Shown in pieces: positions 16,433-23,757 of a stretch of 64,000 nt of DNA; position 1 is the first letter of the stretch, and each line of letters begins with the position of its first letter. The notes under the pieces were generated by a model. It ran no database searches and was not told the DNA's origin. It saw nothing but the letters and a program-made list of their open reading frames with translations. The position numbers and the translations under genes are program-made. Origin of the DNA: CALMFG01 sp963666035 (lineage in GTDB: Bacteria > Bacillota > Clostridia > Christensenellales > CALMFG01); NCBI GenBank assembly GCA_963666035.2, contig CAXXJI010000016.1, positions 1 to 64,000 of the forward strand, in the 5' to 3' direction.

Positions 16433-16457
16433 AACAGCGTATGAAAGCGCTGTTTTT
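16433..16457 (+). terminator. Terminator after the yitT-like gene
   Basis: Seven-pair stem AACAGCG/CGCTGTT (16433-16439 with 16448-16454), 8-base loop, then T-run. A second A/T-rich inverted repeat without a T tail lies at 16366-16385. Confidence 0.65.
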
Positions 16458-16488
16458 ATATTCAAAAAGCAAAGGAAACGAAAAATAA

Positions 16489-17865
16489 ATGGAAAAACAG
16501 AAAAACTCTGCGGCAAAACTGGGCGAAATGCCCATCCCCAAACTGGTGCTCACCATGAGCGGACCGGCCATCATCTCTATGATGGTTCAATCGCTCTACA
16601 ATGTGGTGGACTCCATCTTTGTTTCGGGCTATTCGGAGGATGCGCTGGCCGCGGTGTCGCTGGCTTTCCCCATTCAGCTGGTCATTATCGCCGTATCGGT
16701 CGGGATGGGTGTCGGTATCAATTCGATGATCTCAAGAAGTCTGGGCGCAAAGGACTTAAAAGGCGCTTCTAATTCGGCCGAACACGGTATCCTTCTGCTG
16801 GCGTTGTTCAGCGTGATTTTCGCTTTTCTTGGCGCGTATACCGCTCGCTTTTTCTTTGGCATATTCACATCCGACGCGGTGCTGATTGAATACGGTACCA
16901 CCTATATCACCATCATCATGGCGTTTTCGGTCGGCCGGATGATGAGCCAGGCGTTTATGAGCATTTTGCAGGGTTCAGGCGATATGAAGACCCCGATGAC
17001 CGGACATATCTTGGGTGCGGTGACCAATATTGTACTGGATCCGATCTTGATTTACGGGCATATCGGGAGTGTCTATTTTTGTGATCCGATGGGCATTAAA
17101 GGCGCGGCGATTGCGACTGTCATCGGGCAGACTGTCACATTTCTCTTTTTAGCGTTTATGTTCTTTACGCGTGAGCATGTGGTTAAGCTGGATATTAAAA
17201 ACTTTCGGTTGAAACGCGAAATTTTAGGCGGTATTCTGGTGGTGGCACTGCCGGCTATGGTGGCGCAGGCCATCGTGTCGGTCATGGTGGTCGGCATCAA
17301 CAAAGTATTGGCGTTGATCAATTTCTCGGCGATTACGGCTTTTGGGGTATATATCAAAATCCAGTCTGTTGTGTTTATGCCGATCTTCGGCCTCAGCACA
17401 GGCATGATGCCGATCTGCGGCTATTCATTTGGAGCTAATAATAAAAAGCGTTTCACGCAAACCGTCAAAGTTGCCTGGCTGTATGCACTTTCGGTGGCGA
17501 TGATCGGACTGATCTTGTTCCAGACCATGCCGAGAACTCTGCTCGGTATCTTCTCCCTTTCGGATGAAGTGATGGATATCGGGATTTACACGATGCGGAT
17601 TTTATCCATCGGTCTGCCCATCGGTGCAACGATTGTGATGATGGCGTCCGCTTTGCAGGCCATCGGCAAATCTTACGTCACCATGATCAGTAATTTTATG
17701 CGGGGTATCCTGCTGCTGCTGCCGCTGATTTATCTTTTTAATCGCTGGTTTGGTGTCAATTACGGTTGGTTTGCGGGACCGATTGCGGATTTCTCATCTT
17801 TGGTTTATATTGGAATTACATATTTTGCGCTGATGAAAAAATGGGACGCTTTACACAGGAGGTAA
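16489..17865 (+). CDS. MATE family efflux transporter
   Basis: A 458-residue MATE antiporter with twelve predicted membrane helices in two similar halves. Typical features are the N-terminal GEMPIPKLVLTMSGPAIISM, VVDSIFVSGYSEDALAAVSL, and the QGSGDMKTPM segment. Members export cationic drugs, toxins or metabolites using a sodium or proton gradient; the substrate cannot be told. AAAGGAAA lies 11 bases before the ATG. The stop codon lies inside the ribosome-binding site of the downstream flavodoxin gene, so the two are coupled. Confidence 0.94.
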   Translation: MEKQKNSAAKLGEMPIPKLVLTMSGPAIISMMVQSLYNVVDSIFVSGYSEDALAAVSLAFPIQLVIIAVSVGMGVGINSMISRSLGAKDLKGASNSAEHGILLLALFSVIFAFLGAYTARFFFGIFTSDAVLIEYGTTYITIIMAFSVGRMMSQAFMSILQGSGDMKTPMTGHILGAVTNIVLDPILIYGHIGSVYFCDPMGIKGAAIATVIGQTVTFLFLAFMFFTREHVVKLDIKNFRLKREILGGILVVALPAMVAQAIVSVMVVGINKVLALINFSAITAFGVYIKIQSVVFMPIFGLSTGMMPICGYSFGANNKKRFTQTVKVAWLYALSVAMIGLILFQTMPRTLLGIFSLSDEVMDIGIYTMRILSIGLPIGATIVMMASALQAIGKSYVTMISNFMRGILLLLPLIYLFNRWFGVNYGWFAGPIADFSSLVYIGITYFALMKKWDALHRR

Positions 17866-17869
17866 AGGA

Positions 17870-18367
17870 ATGAAAACCTGTATCGCTTATTATTCTAAGC
17901 AGGGCAACACCCGGCTGGCGGCTGAAATGCTGGCCAAAAAACTAAAAGCGGATTTGATTGAACTCACCGAGAAAACAAACTATAACGGGATGATTGGCTT
18001 TATGCGCGGCGGGTTTCGTGCAGTCACAGGCAAGCTGGCCAAGCTGGATGAAGAGACTCTGAAAAAAATTACCGGATACGACACGGTGCTGGCGGCATCC
18101 CCGGTTTGGGCAGGTAAAACAACGCCGGCGGTGAATGCACTGTTGGTAAAAGCGGATTTGGCCGGTAAAAAGGTGTATGTTTTAACCACACAGGCGGACA
18201 GGGCTTTGGACGGGCACGACAGCCGAACGGCCGCGATCAAAGAAAAATTGGCGGCAGCGGGCGCAGTGTTCGGCGGATGCTTTTCGGTGTACGGCGCGGC
18301 GCCAGGCAAAGGCGTTTTACCAAAAGCGGAACTGGAAAAACAGTTGGAATTCGTAAAAATTGATTAA
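17870..18367 (+). CDS. Flavodoxin-like protein
   Basis: A 165-residue flavodoxin-fold protein. The FMN phosphate loop is YYSKQGNTRLAAEML (residues about 7-21), with Ser9, Gln11, Asn13 and Thr14 at phosphate-contacting positions. ASPVWAGKTTPAVNAL is the 90s-type isoalloxazine loop. The spacing and Trp suggest a flavodoxin or NAD(P)H:quinone reductase-like (flavodoxin_4) protein that acts as an electron carrier. It begins 5 bases after the MATE gene with AGGAGG upstream. A terminator follows. Partner proteins are not evident; the nitroreductase downstream has its own unit. Confidence 0.88.
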   Translation: MKTCIAYYSKQGNTRLAAEMLAKKLKADLIELTEKTNYNGMIGFMRGGFRAVTGKLAKLDEETLKKITGYDTVLAASPVWAGKTTPAVNALLVKADLAGKKVYVLTTQADRALDGHDSRTAAIKEKLAAAGAVFGGCFSVYGAAPGKGVLPKAELEKQLEFVKID

Positions 18368-18386
18368 CTATTGATAATGCGGCTGG

Positions 18387-18414
18387 CGGCATTTATGCTT
18401 TCTGCCGTTTTTTT
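18387..18414 (+). terminator. Terminator after MATE-flavodoxin
   Basis: Stem CGGCA/TGCCG with an 11-base loop, then T7. The stem is short but the T-run is strong. Confidence 0.65.
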
Positions 18415-18462
18415 AATCTGCACGAGGATTTAAGGTAACATGGTACAATGAAGGATAAACAA

Positions 18463-19248
18463 ATGCAAACAGTGTTTTTTAAAGGCGAAGTGGATTTATC
18501 AGCGAACTTTGCGGAGTGGTATGCGGCGAGTTTCTTACGCTTTTCCACTCGAAAATATGGGGACATGCCGATTGGAGCGGAAGACAAAGCGGCGGTGGAT
18601 GCGCTTGCTGAACAAATTAACGGATTTGCGGATGGGGTTCGGATTTTACCCGTCTATGATACCGCCCCAGACTTGTTTGAATCCTTTGGCTATACGAAAC
18701 TGGCGGGGGTGCCTGCTTTTTTGGCAGTGCTGAGCGACAGGAGCCAACACGCGGACGTTAAAGCGGGGTTTTATGGCGAAGCGATGTGCCTTGCGCTGAC
18801 AGCCCGTGGGTTGAAAACCTGTTGGGTGTCAGGATCCATCAAAAAACAACATGTGAGAAAGTATGTCGAAATCCAGCACGGTGAACGGTTTTTGAGCACC
18901 ATTGCATTTGGATACGGCGAGGACAGGGCACAGGACGCGATCACAGCGCGGAGAAAGCGCAAACCGATCGAGAAAACATTTGAGGGTGAGCCCACAAATG
19001 AAACATACCAAAGATTGATGGCGTGTGTGCAAAACTCCCCTTCGGCCATCAATCGTCAGCCCTGGCAGTACCGGACAGAAGACGGGTATTTGGCCGTAAA
19101 AAAGCCGATGATACCCGGTGGTCCTTTTCCTGAAGCGCTGGATATCGGCATCTCGATGCTGCATGCAACCTGTGCGGCGGAGGTGCTCGGCATCGCTGGC
19201 GTTTGGCAAAGCGGCAGCAAAGATTTGGGTGTTTTTTTGGAAGGGTAG
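18463..19248 (+). CDS. Nitroreductase family protein (TM1586-type)
   Basis: A 261-residue protein of the nitroreductase fold, of the tandem or pseudo-dimeric type annotated as putative TM nitroreductase. Visible elements are FLRFSTRKYGDMPI (FMN-binding RxSxRxY-like) near the N-terminus, GFYGEAMCLALTARGLKTCWVSG in the centre, and in the second half NSPSAINRQPWQYR, an FMN/dimer motif, with ALDIGISMLHATCAAEVLGI. It probably reduces a nitro or quinone-type compound with FMN and NAD(P)H; the physiological substrate is unknown. The start ATG 18463 has AAGGA 7 bases upstream; another in-frame ATG at 18448 is less well placed. Confidence 0.85.
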   Translation: MQTVFFKGEVDLSANFAEWYAASFLRFSTRKYGDMPIGAEDKAAVDALAEQINGFADGVRILPVYDTAPDLFESFGYTKLAGVPAFLAVLSDRSQHADVKAGFYGEAMCLALTARGLKTCWVSGSIKKQHVRKYVEIQHGERFLSTIAFGYGEDRAQDAITARRKRKPIEKTFEGEPTNETYQRLMACVQNSPSAINRQPWQYRTEDGYLAVKKPMIPGGPFPEALDIGISMLHATCAAEVLGIAGVWQSGSKDLGVFLEG

Positions 19249-19252
19249 CCGT

Positions 19253-19281
19253 TTGAAAAAAACAGCCGGATATGGTATTCT
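19253..19281 (+). promoter_or_regulatory. Promoter before the small membrane protein
   Basis: -35 TTGAAA (19253-19258), 17-base spacer, -10 TATTCT (19276-19281) preceded by TGG (extended -10). It lies about 40 bases ahead of the TTG start at 19320. Confidence 0.5.
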
Positions 19282-19319
19282 AACAAAAATAAATACGAAA
19301 GAAAAAGGGCGATAAGGTA

Positions 19320-19868
19320 TTGAAAGACTGGGTAGATTATCTTTTGCGTTTTCTGTTCTATATTATCGGCAAGCTCCTGCTGCTGCTCCTGGTGGCCACG
19401 CTTTTGGTGTTCAGTTTCATGGCGGCTAAGGATTATATGAACATCAATGTGCTGATTTCAGACGGTCTCAAGGCGCGTGCCGGGGTGGTGCTGGAAGGTG
19501 AGGAAGCCGCTAATCTTTCCCAGATTTTCACTGACGCTTATCTTCGTCAGGATGATCGGTTGAAGGACGATACATACGATGAATATGTCGTGCGTTCCTA
19601 CTTGCAGGATATTGATATCGGGTTTAAGCTGATTTGGCCGTGGCAGCAGAAGGTGACCGTAAGGGTGTCTGAAACAATCACCCAGATTGACGGTGAACTG
19701 CCTGAGGACAGACAGACTGAGGATATGACCGAAGAGGATATTCGCCCGCCGGAATGGGAGGGCGCAGTATACATGGTGACGTTGGAGCGGCACGAGACTG
19801 CCTGGCGCATCACGGATATGGAGTGGCTCAGCGAAGCACCGGAGATGGCGATGACCGCTGTGGAATAG
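19320..19868 (+). CDS. Membrane-anchored protein of unknown function
   Basis: A 182-residue protein I do not recognise. It has one strongly hydrophobic N-terminal helix (about residues 8-35, FLFYIIGKLLLLLLVATLLV). An exported or cytoplasmic domain of about 140 residues follows, rich in acidic residues, with a probable mixed alpha/beta core (VTVRVSETITQIDGEL, then AVYMVTLERHETAWRITDMEW). The last segment, with an aromatic-rich strand pair, resembles the small lipid- or protein-binding folds of sporulation or cell-envelope proteins, but no family can be named. It starts with TTG 4 bases after AAGG. A hairpin follows and dusB comes next. Confidence 0.7.
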   Translation: MKDWVDYLLRFLFYIIGKLLLLLLVATLLVFSFMAAKDYMNINVLISDGLKARAGVVLEGEEAANLSQIFTDAYLRQDDRLKDDTYDEYVVRSYLQDIDIGFKLIWPWQQKVTVRVSETITQIDGELPEDRQTEDMTEEDIRPPEWEGAVYMVTLERHETAWRITDMEWLSEAPEMAMTAVE

Positions 19869-19877
19869 AATAATCCG

Positions 19878-19903
19878 ATCAGTCATGGGGAACCGTGGCT
19901 GAT
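19878..19903 (+). terminator. Hairpin between the small membrane protein and dusB
   Basis: Eleven-pair stem with two G-U pairs (19878-19888 with 19893-19903) and a GGAA loop, followed by TTATTAT. The tail is not a clean T-run, so it may be a weak terminator or a processing site. Confidence 0.5.
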
Positions 19904-19919
19904 TTATTATGAGGGAACG

Positions 19920-20903
19920 ATGGATTTTAAAGAAGTGATGAAGGGAAAGGTGTTGCTGGCACCGATGGCGGGTGTAACCGATCGGGCATTTCGCGGCGTA
20001 TGCAAGGAAATGGGCGCGGATTTGACTTATACCGAGATGGTCAGCGCCAAAGCCCTGCAGTTCAAAAACAGAAAAACCAAGAAACTCTTGGATATTGGCG
20101 ACACCGAAAGGCCTGCGGCGGTTCAGATTTTTGGCAGTGAGCCGGACGTGATGGCGGATATGGCGGCGATGGTGGCCGAAAATTTTTCGGATGATATTTT
20201 CCTGATCGATATCAATATGGGGTGTCCTGCGCCCAAGATTGTGAACAACGGCGAAGGCAGCGCTTTGATGAAGCATCCTGATTTGGCTGCACAGATCGTA
20301 AGAAAAGTGAAGGATAGCGTCCGAGTACCTGTGACGGCGAAGATACGTAAAGGATTTAGCGAAAGCGTTATAAATGCAGTGGAGTTTGCAAAACGATGCG
20401 AGGACAGCGGTGCGGATATGGTCACCGTGCACGGCAGAACGCGGGAACAGTATTATTCAGGTAAGGCGGATTGGGAGATTATCGCACGCGTGAAGCATGC
20501 GCTTAAAATCCCTGTGGTCGGTAATGGGGATATTTTTTCTGCCGAGGATGCGGCGCGGATGTTTGAACGAACGGGGGTGGACGCTGTGATGGTGGCCAGA
20601 GGCGCGCTGGGCAATCCGTTTTTGTTCCGCGAGATACAGCATTTTTTAAAAACGGGACAGGTCTTGCCCGGCCCGGACGCCGCAGAGCGGATGGATACAC
20701 TGATGCGGCATGCGGAGGAGACGGTGGCGCTGAAAGGTGAAAAAACAGCGATGGTTCAGCTGAGAAAGCATGCCGCATGGTACATCAAAGGCTTGAAAAA
20801 CGCAAGACATTTTCGTGAAGCGATGGTGCGCATCAATACACTGGAAGAACTCGAAATGCTGGCAAAACAGATTGGCACGCAGGCAAAGACCACGGAATTT
20901 TAA
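19920..20903 (+). CDS. dusB: tRNA-dihydrouridine synthase
   Basis: A 327-residue FMN-dependent TIM-barrel enzyme that reduces uridines in the tRNA D-loop. The N-terminal LAPMAGVTDRAFR (residues 13-25) starts the barrel. The proton-donating cysteine is Cys102 in INMGCPAPKI. The FMN phosphate region includes VTVHGRTREQYYSGKADW, VVGNGDI and VMVARGALGNPFLF. The C-terminal helical domain binds tRNA. Length fits the DusB group common in Firmicutes. The start has GAGGGAA 4 bases upstream. ftsY follows after 62 bases. Confidence 0.95.
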   Translation: MDFKEVMKGKVLLAPMAGVTDRAFRGVCKEMGADLTYTEMVSAKALQFKNRKTKKLLDIGDTERPAAVQIFGSEPDVMADMAAMVAENFSDDIFLIDINMGCPAPKIVNNGEGSALMKHPDLAAQIVRKVKDSVRVPVTAKIRKGFSESVINAVEFAKRCEDSGADMVTVHGRTREQYYSGKADWEIIARVKHALKIPVVGNGDIFSAEDAARMFERTGVDAVMVARGALGNPFLFREIQHFLKTGQVLPGPDAAERMDTLMRHAEETVALKGEKTAMVQLRKHAAWYIKGLKNARHFREAMVRINTLEELEMLAKQIGTQAKTTEF

Positions 20904-20965
20904 TAGTTTTTGTGTGAAGAAGCCGATATACTATATTTTAGAAAATCGAGACAGAATAGAATAAT

Positions 20966-21868
20966 ATGCAGGAAAATAAGATTGAATTGGGATTGAATAA
21001 AACAAGAAAAGGCCTCGGTGAAAAACTGAAAGGTCTGTTTGTTGCGTTTAAGAAACCGGATGAGGATTTTTTGGAGGCACTGGAAGAGGTGCTGATTCTT
21101 TCAGATATGGGTGTGGAAACCGCAGGCGTATTGATTGATTCCCTTCGGACGCGGATTAAGCGTGAGGGGATTGAATCGCCCGAAGCTATCAGGCTGGCAC
21201 TGAGTGAAATCATTGCCGCGCAGTTAAAATGCGACCCGCCCGAATATAAGCACCCCACCGTTGTGCTGGTGGTGGGCGTCAACGGCGTGGGAAAGACCAC
21301 AGCTATCGGGAAGCTGGCATTCCAGATGAAAGCGGCGGGCAACGAGGTGGTACTGGCGGCGGGGGATACCTTTCGCGCGGCGGCCAGCGAGCAGTTGACC
21401 AAGTGGGCCAAACGTGCGAACGTGCCGGTGGTGAAGCATCACGAAGGCGCGGACCCGGGTGCGGTCATATTTGATGCTGTCCAATCCGCCAAGGCAAAAA
21501 ATGCGGATATGCTGATCTGCGATACGGCGGGACGGCTGCATAATAAACCGCATCTGATGGAAGAGCTGAGAAAAATTGACCGAGTCATCAGCAAAGCATG
21601 GCCGGAAGCTTACCGCAAGAACCTGTTGGTGCTGGACGCGGCCACCGGACAGAACGCGATTGTTCAAGCCAAAGCGTTTATGGAGATGATTGCGATCGAC
21701 GGAATCATATTAAACAAACTGGACGGAACGGCCAAAGGCGGTATGATTTGTGCGATTCGAAAAACGCTGGACCTGCCGGTTTATTATGTTGGTGTCGGCG
21801 AGCAGTTGGATGATTTGCGCGAATTTGACGCAAACGTCTTTGCCCAAGCGCTCTTATCTTTAGGTTAA
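20966..21868 (+). CDS. ftsY: Signal recognition particle receptor FtsY
   Basis: A 300-residue SRP-type GTPase that docks ribosome-SRP complexes at the membrane for co-translational insertion. A short N domain (about residues 15-85) precedes the G domain: G1 GVNGVGKTT at 104-112, the DTFRAAASEQL insertion-box motif, G3 DTAGRL, G4 with LNKLDGTAKGG (Asn in place of the common Thr before KLD), and the closing GVGEQLDDLREFDANVF. The acidic A domain of proteobacterial FtsY is absent, as usual in Gram-positives. No ffh gene is in the window. Confidence 0.96.
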   Translation: MQENKIELGLNKTRKGLGEKLKGLFVAFKKPDEDFLEALEEVLILSDMGVETAGVLIDSLRTRIKREGIESPEAIRLALSEIIAAQLKCDPPEYKHPTVVLVVGVNGVGKTTAIGKLAFQMKAAGNEVVLAAGDTFRAAASEQLTKWAKRANVPVVKHHEGADPGAVIFDAVQSAKAKNADMLICDTAGRLHNKPHLMEELRKIDRVISKAWPEAYRKNLLVLDAATGQNAIVQAKAFMEMIAIDGIILNKLDGTAKGGMICAIRKTLDLPVYYVGVGEQLDDLREFDANVFAQALLSLG

Positions 21869-21883
21869 ACATCAAGGCCGCCC

Positions 21884-21912
21884 TTGAAAAAACATGTAAA
21901 CGGGTATAAAGT
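21884..21912 (+). promoter_or_regulatory. Probable promoter of the ATP synthase operon
   Basis: -35 TTGAAA (21884-21889) with either TATAAA (spacer 15) or TAAAGT (21907-21912, spacer 17) as -10. It lies about 45 bases ahead of the first atp gene. Confidence 0.4.
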
Positions 21913-21955
21913 ATTGGCTATAGATTATTTATTGGATTAGAGGAACGGACGAAAA

Positions 21956-22231
21956 ATGGTGGCTATCATAATCGGCGCATGCGTCGGGATTGTATTTGGT
22001 ACATTGCAGGTGCTGGTCATCAGCCGGGTGGTGGCGGCGATGACAGGCGAAGCCGAACCTAAAAAGGGCGCTTTTGTTTGGGTCATGCTGCAGTTCTTGG
22101 CCAATGTAGCGGCATTTGCTGTGCTGGGATTCTATTCCATGCCCGGCCTGATTGCGGCGGCGGTGGGATTGCTGGCGGCATCCATCACGGTCTGGCTGAT
22201 AATATCTAATAAAAACACGAGGGAAGGATAG
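21956..22231 (+). CDS. atpI: Small membrane protein at head of atp operon (AtpI-like)
   Basis: A 91-residue hydrophobic protein with three predicted membrane helices (about residues 2-28, 38-62 and 64-85), the middle loop carrying EAEPKKG. Position immediately before atpB and overall topology fit the subunit I / AtpI class, which assists c-ring assembly or Mg/Ca import in other bacteria. Sequence similarity in this family is very low, so the name rests mainly on context. AGAGGAA lies about 11 bases upstream of the ATG. It ends 5 bases before atpB. Confidence 0.65.
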   Translation: MVAIIIGACVGIVFGTLQVLVISRVVAAMTGEAEPKKGAFVWVMLQFLANVAAFAVLGFYSMPGLIAAAVGLLAASITVWLIISNKNTREG

Positions 22232-22236
22232 TTAAG

Positions 22237-22920
22237 ATGAGCGAAGGGTTTTCTCCCGGAATCGTACCCCATCGATATAACATCTTCGGGGTCAGCATCA
22301 GTGAAACCGTCATTACGGCGTATTGCGTCACGTTTGCGCTAATCGTTTTTGCGCTGATTGTACGGTATATGTTTGTACCCAAGTTCAAAGACCGCCCGAA
22401 AAAGTTTCAGAACGTTTTGGAACTGATCGTGGACGGCATCAACCGCTTTGCCAACAACACGGCGGGTGAATACGGCAGCAAGGTGGCGGCTTACGGCATG
22501 ACGCTGGCCTTCTTTTTGGTTGTATCGGGTTTGTTGGAACTCATCACCATCCGTGCTCCTGGAACAGATATCAATTTTACTATCGCCATTTCGCTGATGA
22601 GCTTTATTCTTATCAATGCGCTGGCGCTGATGGAAAAGGGTATTGGCGGACGCATCAAGCATTACTTAAAACCCAATGCGTTGATCGGGTTTTTCCGGCT
22701 GCTGTCGGATTTGGTGGTTCCGGTTTCGCTCTCATGCCGGATGTTCGGCAACCTGCTTTCGGGCTTGGTGGTCATGGAGCTGGTGTACTACGCCATGGGT
22801 AATTTCGCCATCGGTATACCGGCGGCCTTAAGCGTTTTTTTCAACATTTTCCATGTGTTGATGCAGACTTATGTGTTCCTGATGCTGACGTTCTCGTTTG
22901 TGCATGAGGCCACAGAATAG
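22237..22920 (+). CDS. atpB: F0 ATP synthase subunit a
   Basis: A 227-residue polytopic stator subunit that forms the two ion half-channels against the c-ring. The essential arginine is Arg168 in SLSCRMFGNLLSG, and the last helix carries MQTYVFLMLTFSFVHEA with the usual Gln and aromatic residues. Length is at the short end of the family, as in many Firmicutes. ATG 22237 follows GGAAGG after about 8 bases. The end is separated from atpE by 75 A/T-rich bases. Confidence 0.95.
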   Translation: MSEGFSPGIVPHRYNIFGVSISETVITAYCVTFALIVFALIVRYMFVPKFKDRPKKFQNVLELIVDGINRFANNTAGEYGSKVAAYGMTLAFFLVVSGLLELITIRAPGTDINFTIAISLMSFILINALALMEKGIGGRIKHYLKPNALIGFFRLLSDLVVPVSLSCRMFGNLLSGLVVMELVYYAMGNFAIGIPAALSVFFNIFHVLMQTYVFLMLTFSFVHEATE

Positions 22921-22995
22921 TGACAAAGAGATTAGCCGGTGATTTTCGGTTAAAATATAAATGTGATTATAATTTTTAAACGGAGGAAATAATAG

Positions 22996-23214
22996 ATGGA
23001 CGGATTGGTAGCGATTGGCGCAGGCATAGCGGTTTTGACCGGTTTTGGCGCAGGTATCGGCATGGGCATTGCCACATCCAAAGCGTGTGAGGCGATAGCG
23101 AGACAACCCGAAGCATCGGGCAAAATTCAGTCAGCTTTGCTTTTGGGCTTGGCGCTGGCGGAATCCACAGCGATTTACGGCTTTGTTATTGCAATCTTGA
23201 TGGTATTTAAATAA
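22996..23214 (+). CDS. atpE: F0 ATP synthase subunit c
   Basis: A 72-residue hairpin of two membrane helices joined by the polar loop ARQPEA (residues 35-40). The ion-carrying carboxylate is Glu56 in LALAESTAIYGF. Residues Ser57, Thr58 and Tyr61 match the sodium-binding set of Ilyobacter-type c subunits (Glu65, Ser66, Thr67, Tyr70 there), but the partner glutamine (Gln32) is replaced by Met23 in GAGIGMGIA. The glycine-rich first helix is typical. GGAGG is 9 bases upstream. Ion specificity is therefore ambiguous from sequence. Confidence 0.96.
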   Translation: MDGLVAIGAGIAVLTGFGAGIGMGIATSKACEAIARQPEASGKIQSALLLGLALAESTAIYGFVIAILMVFK

Positions 23215-23277
23215 TCATACGATTAAGTGCTTTAGGTAACAGCAAGACCAGGGAAGTATTTTACGGAAGGTAGAAAT

Positions 23278-23754
23278 ATGGAAATACATTGGCAGGATAT
23301 CATTCTACATGCGGTCAATATTTTGATTCTGTTTGTCGCACTGCGAATGCTTTTATATAAACCGATCAACAGGTTTTTAAAAAGCAGAGAAGAGCGGTTT
23401 GAAGGCAGAATTTCGGATATTGAAAAAAAGGAAATCGAGGCGGCCGAGCGTAAGCAGGAATACGACGCATTATTAAGCAAAGCCCATTCGGAAGCGGCTG
23501 AGATCATTAAGCACTCCACCGAACTTGCCAAAGATCACGCAAAAGACGTGGTCACCAAAGCGGAAGACCAAAGCCGCGAGATGATTGCGCGCGCCAAAAA
23601 AGATATTGAGAACAAAAAGCTTCAGGAAAAGGAAAACTTAAAGCTTGAAATCACCAATATGGCGGTGCAGATTGCCAGCAAGGTGCTGGAGCGTGAAGTA
23701 TCCATGGAAGACAACAAGAAAATCATCGACGATTTCTTTACAAAGGTGGGCTAG
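23278..23754 (+). CDS. atpF: F0 ATP synthase subunit b
   Basis: A 158-residue peripheral-stalk subunit. It has one N-terminal membrane helix (about residues 6-26, IILHAVNILILFVALRML), then a long charged amphipathic helix through residue 150 that forms the dimeric right-handed coiled coil. The C-terminal part (LEREVSMEDNKKIIDDFFTK) is where delta normally binds. GGAAGG is about 8 bases before the ATG. The next gene begins 4 bases after the stop, with no room for an intervening atpH, which in most bacteria sits here. Confidence 0.95.
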   Translation: MEIHWQDIILHAVNILILFVALRMLLYKPINRFLKSREERFEGRISDIEKKEIEAAERKQEYDALLSKAHSEAAEIIKHSTELAKDHAKDVVTKAEDQSREMIARAKKDIENKKLQEKENLKLEITNMAVQIASKVLEREVSMEDNKKIIDDFFTKVG

Positions 23755-23757
23755 GCG

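Noticed and set aside
19458..20432. 324-codon open frame on the minus strand across dusB
   Set aside because: Antisense to confidently identified dusB and to the small membrane protein; the composition is rich in His and Arg, typical of shadow frames.
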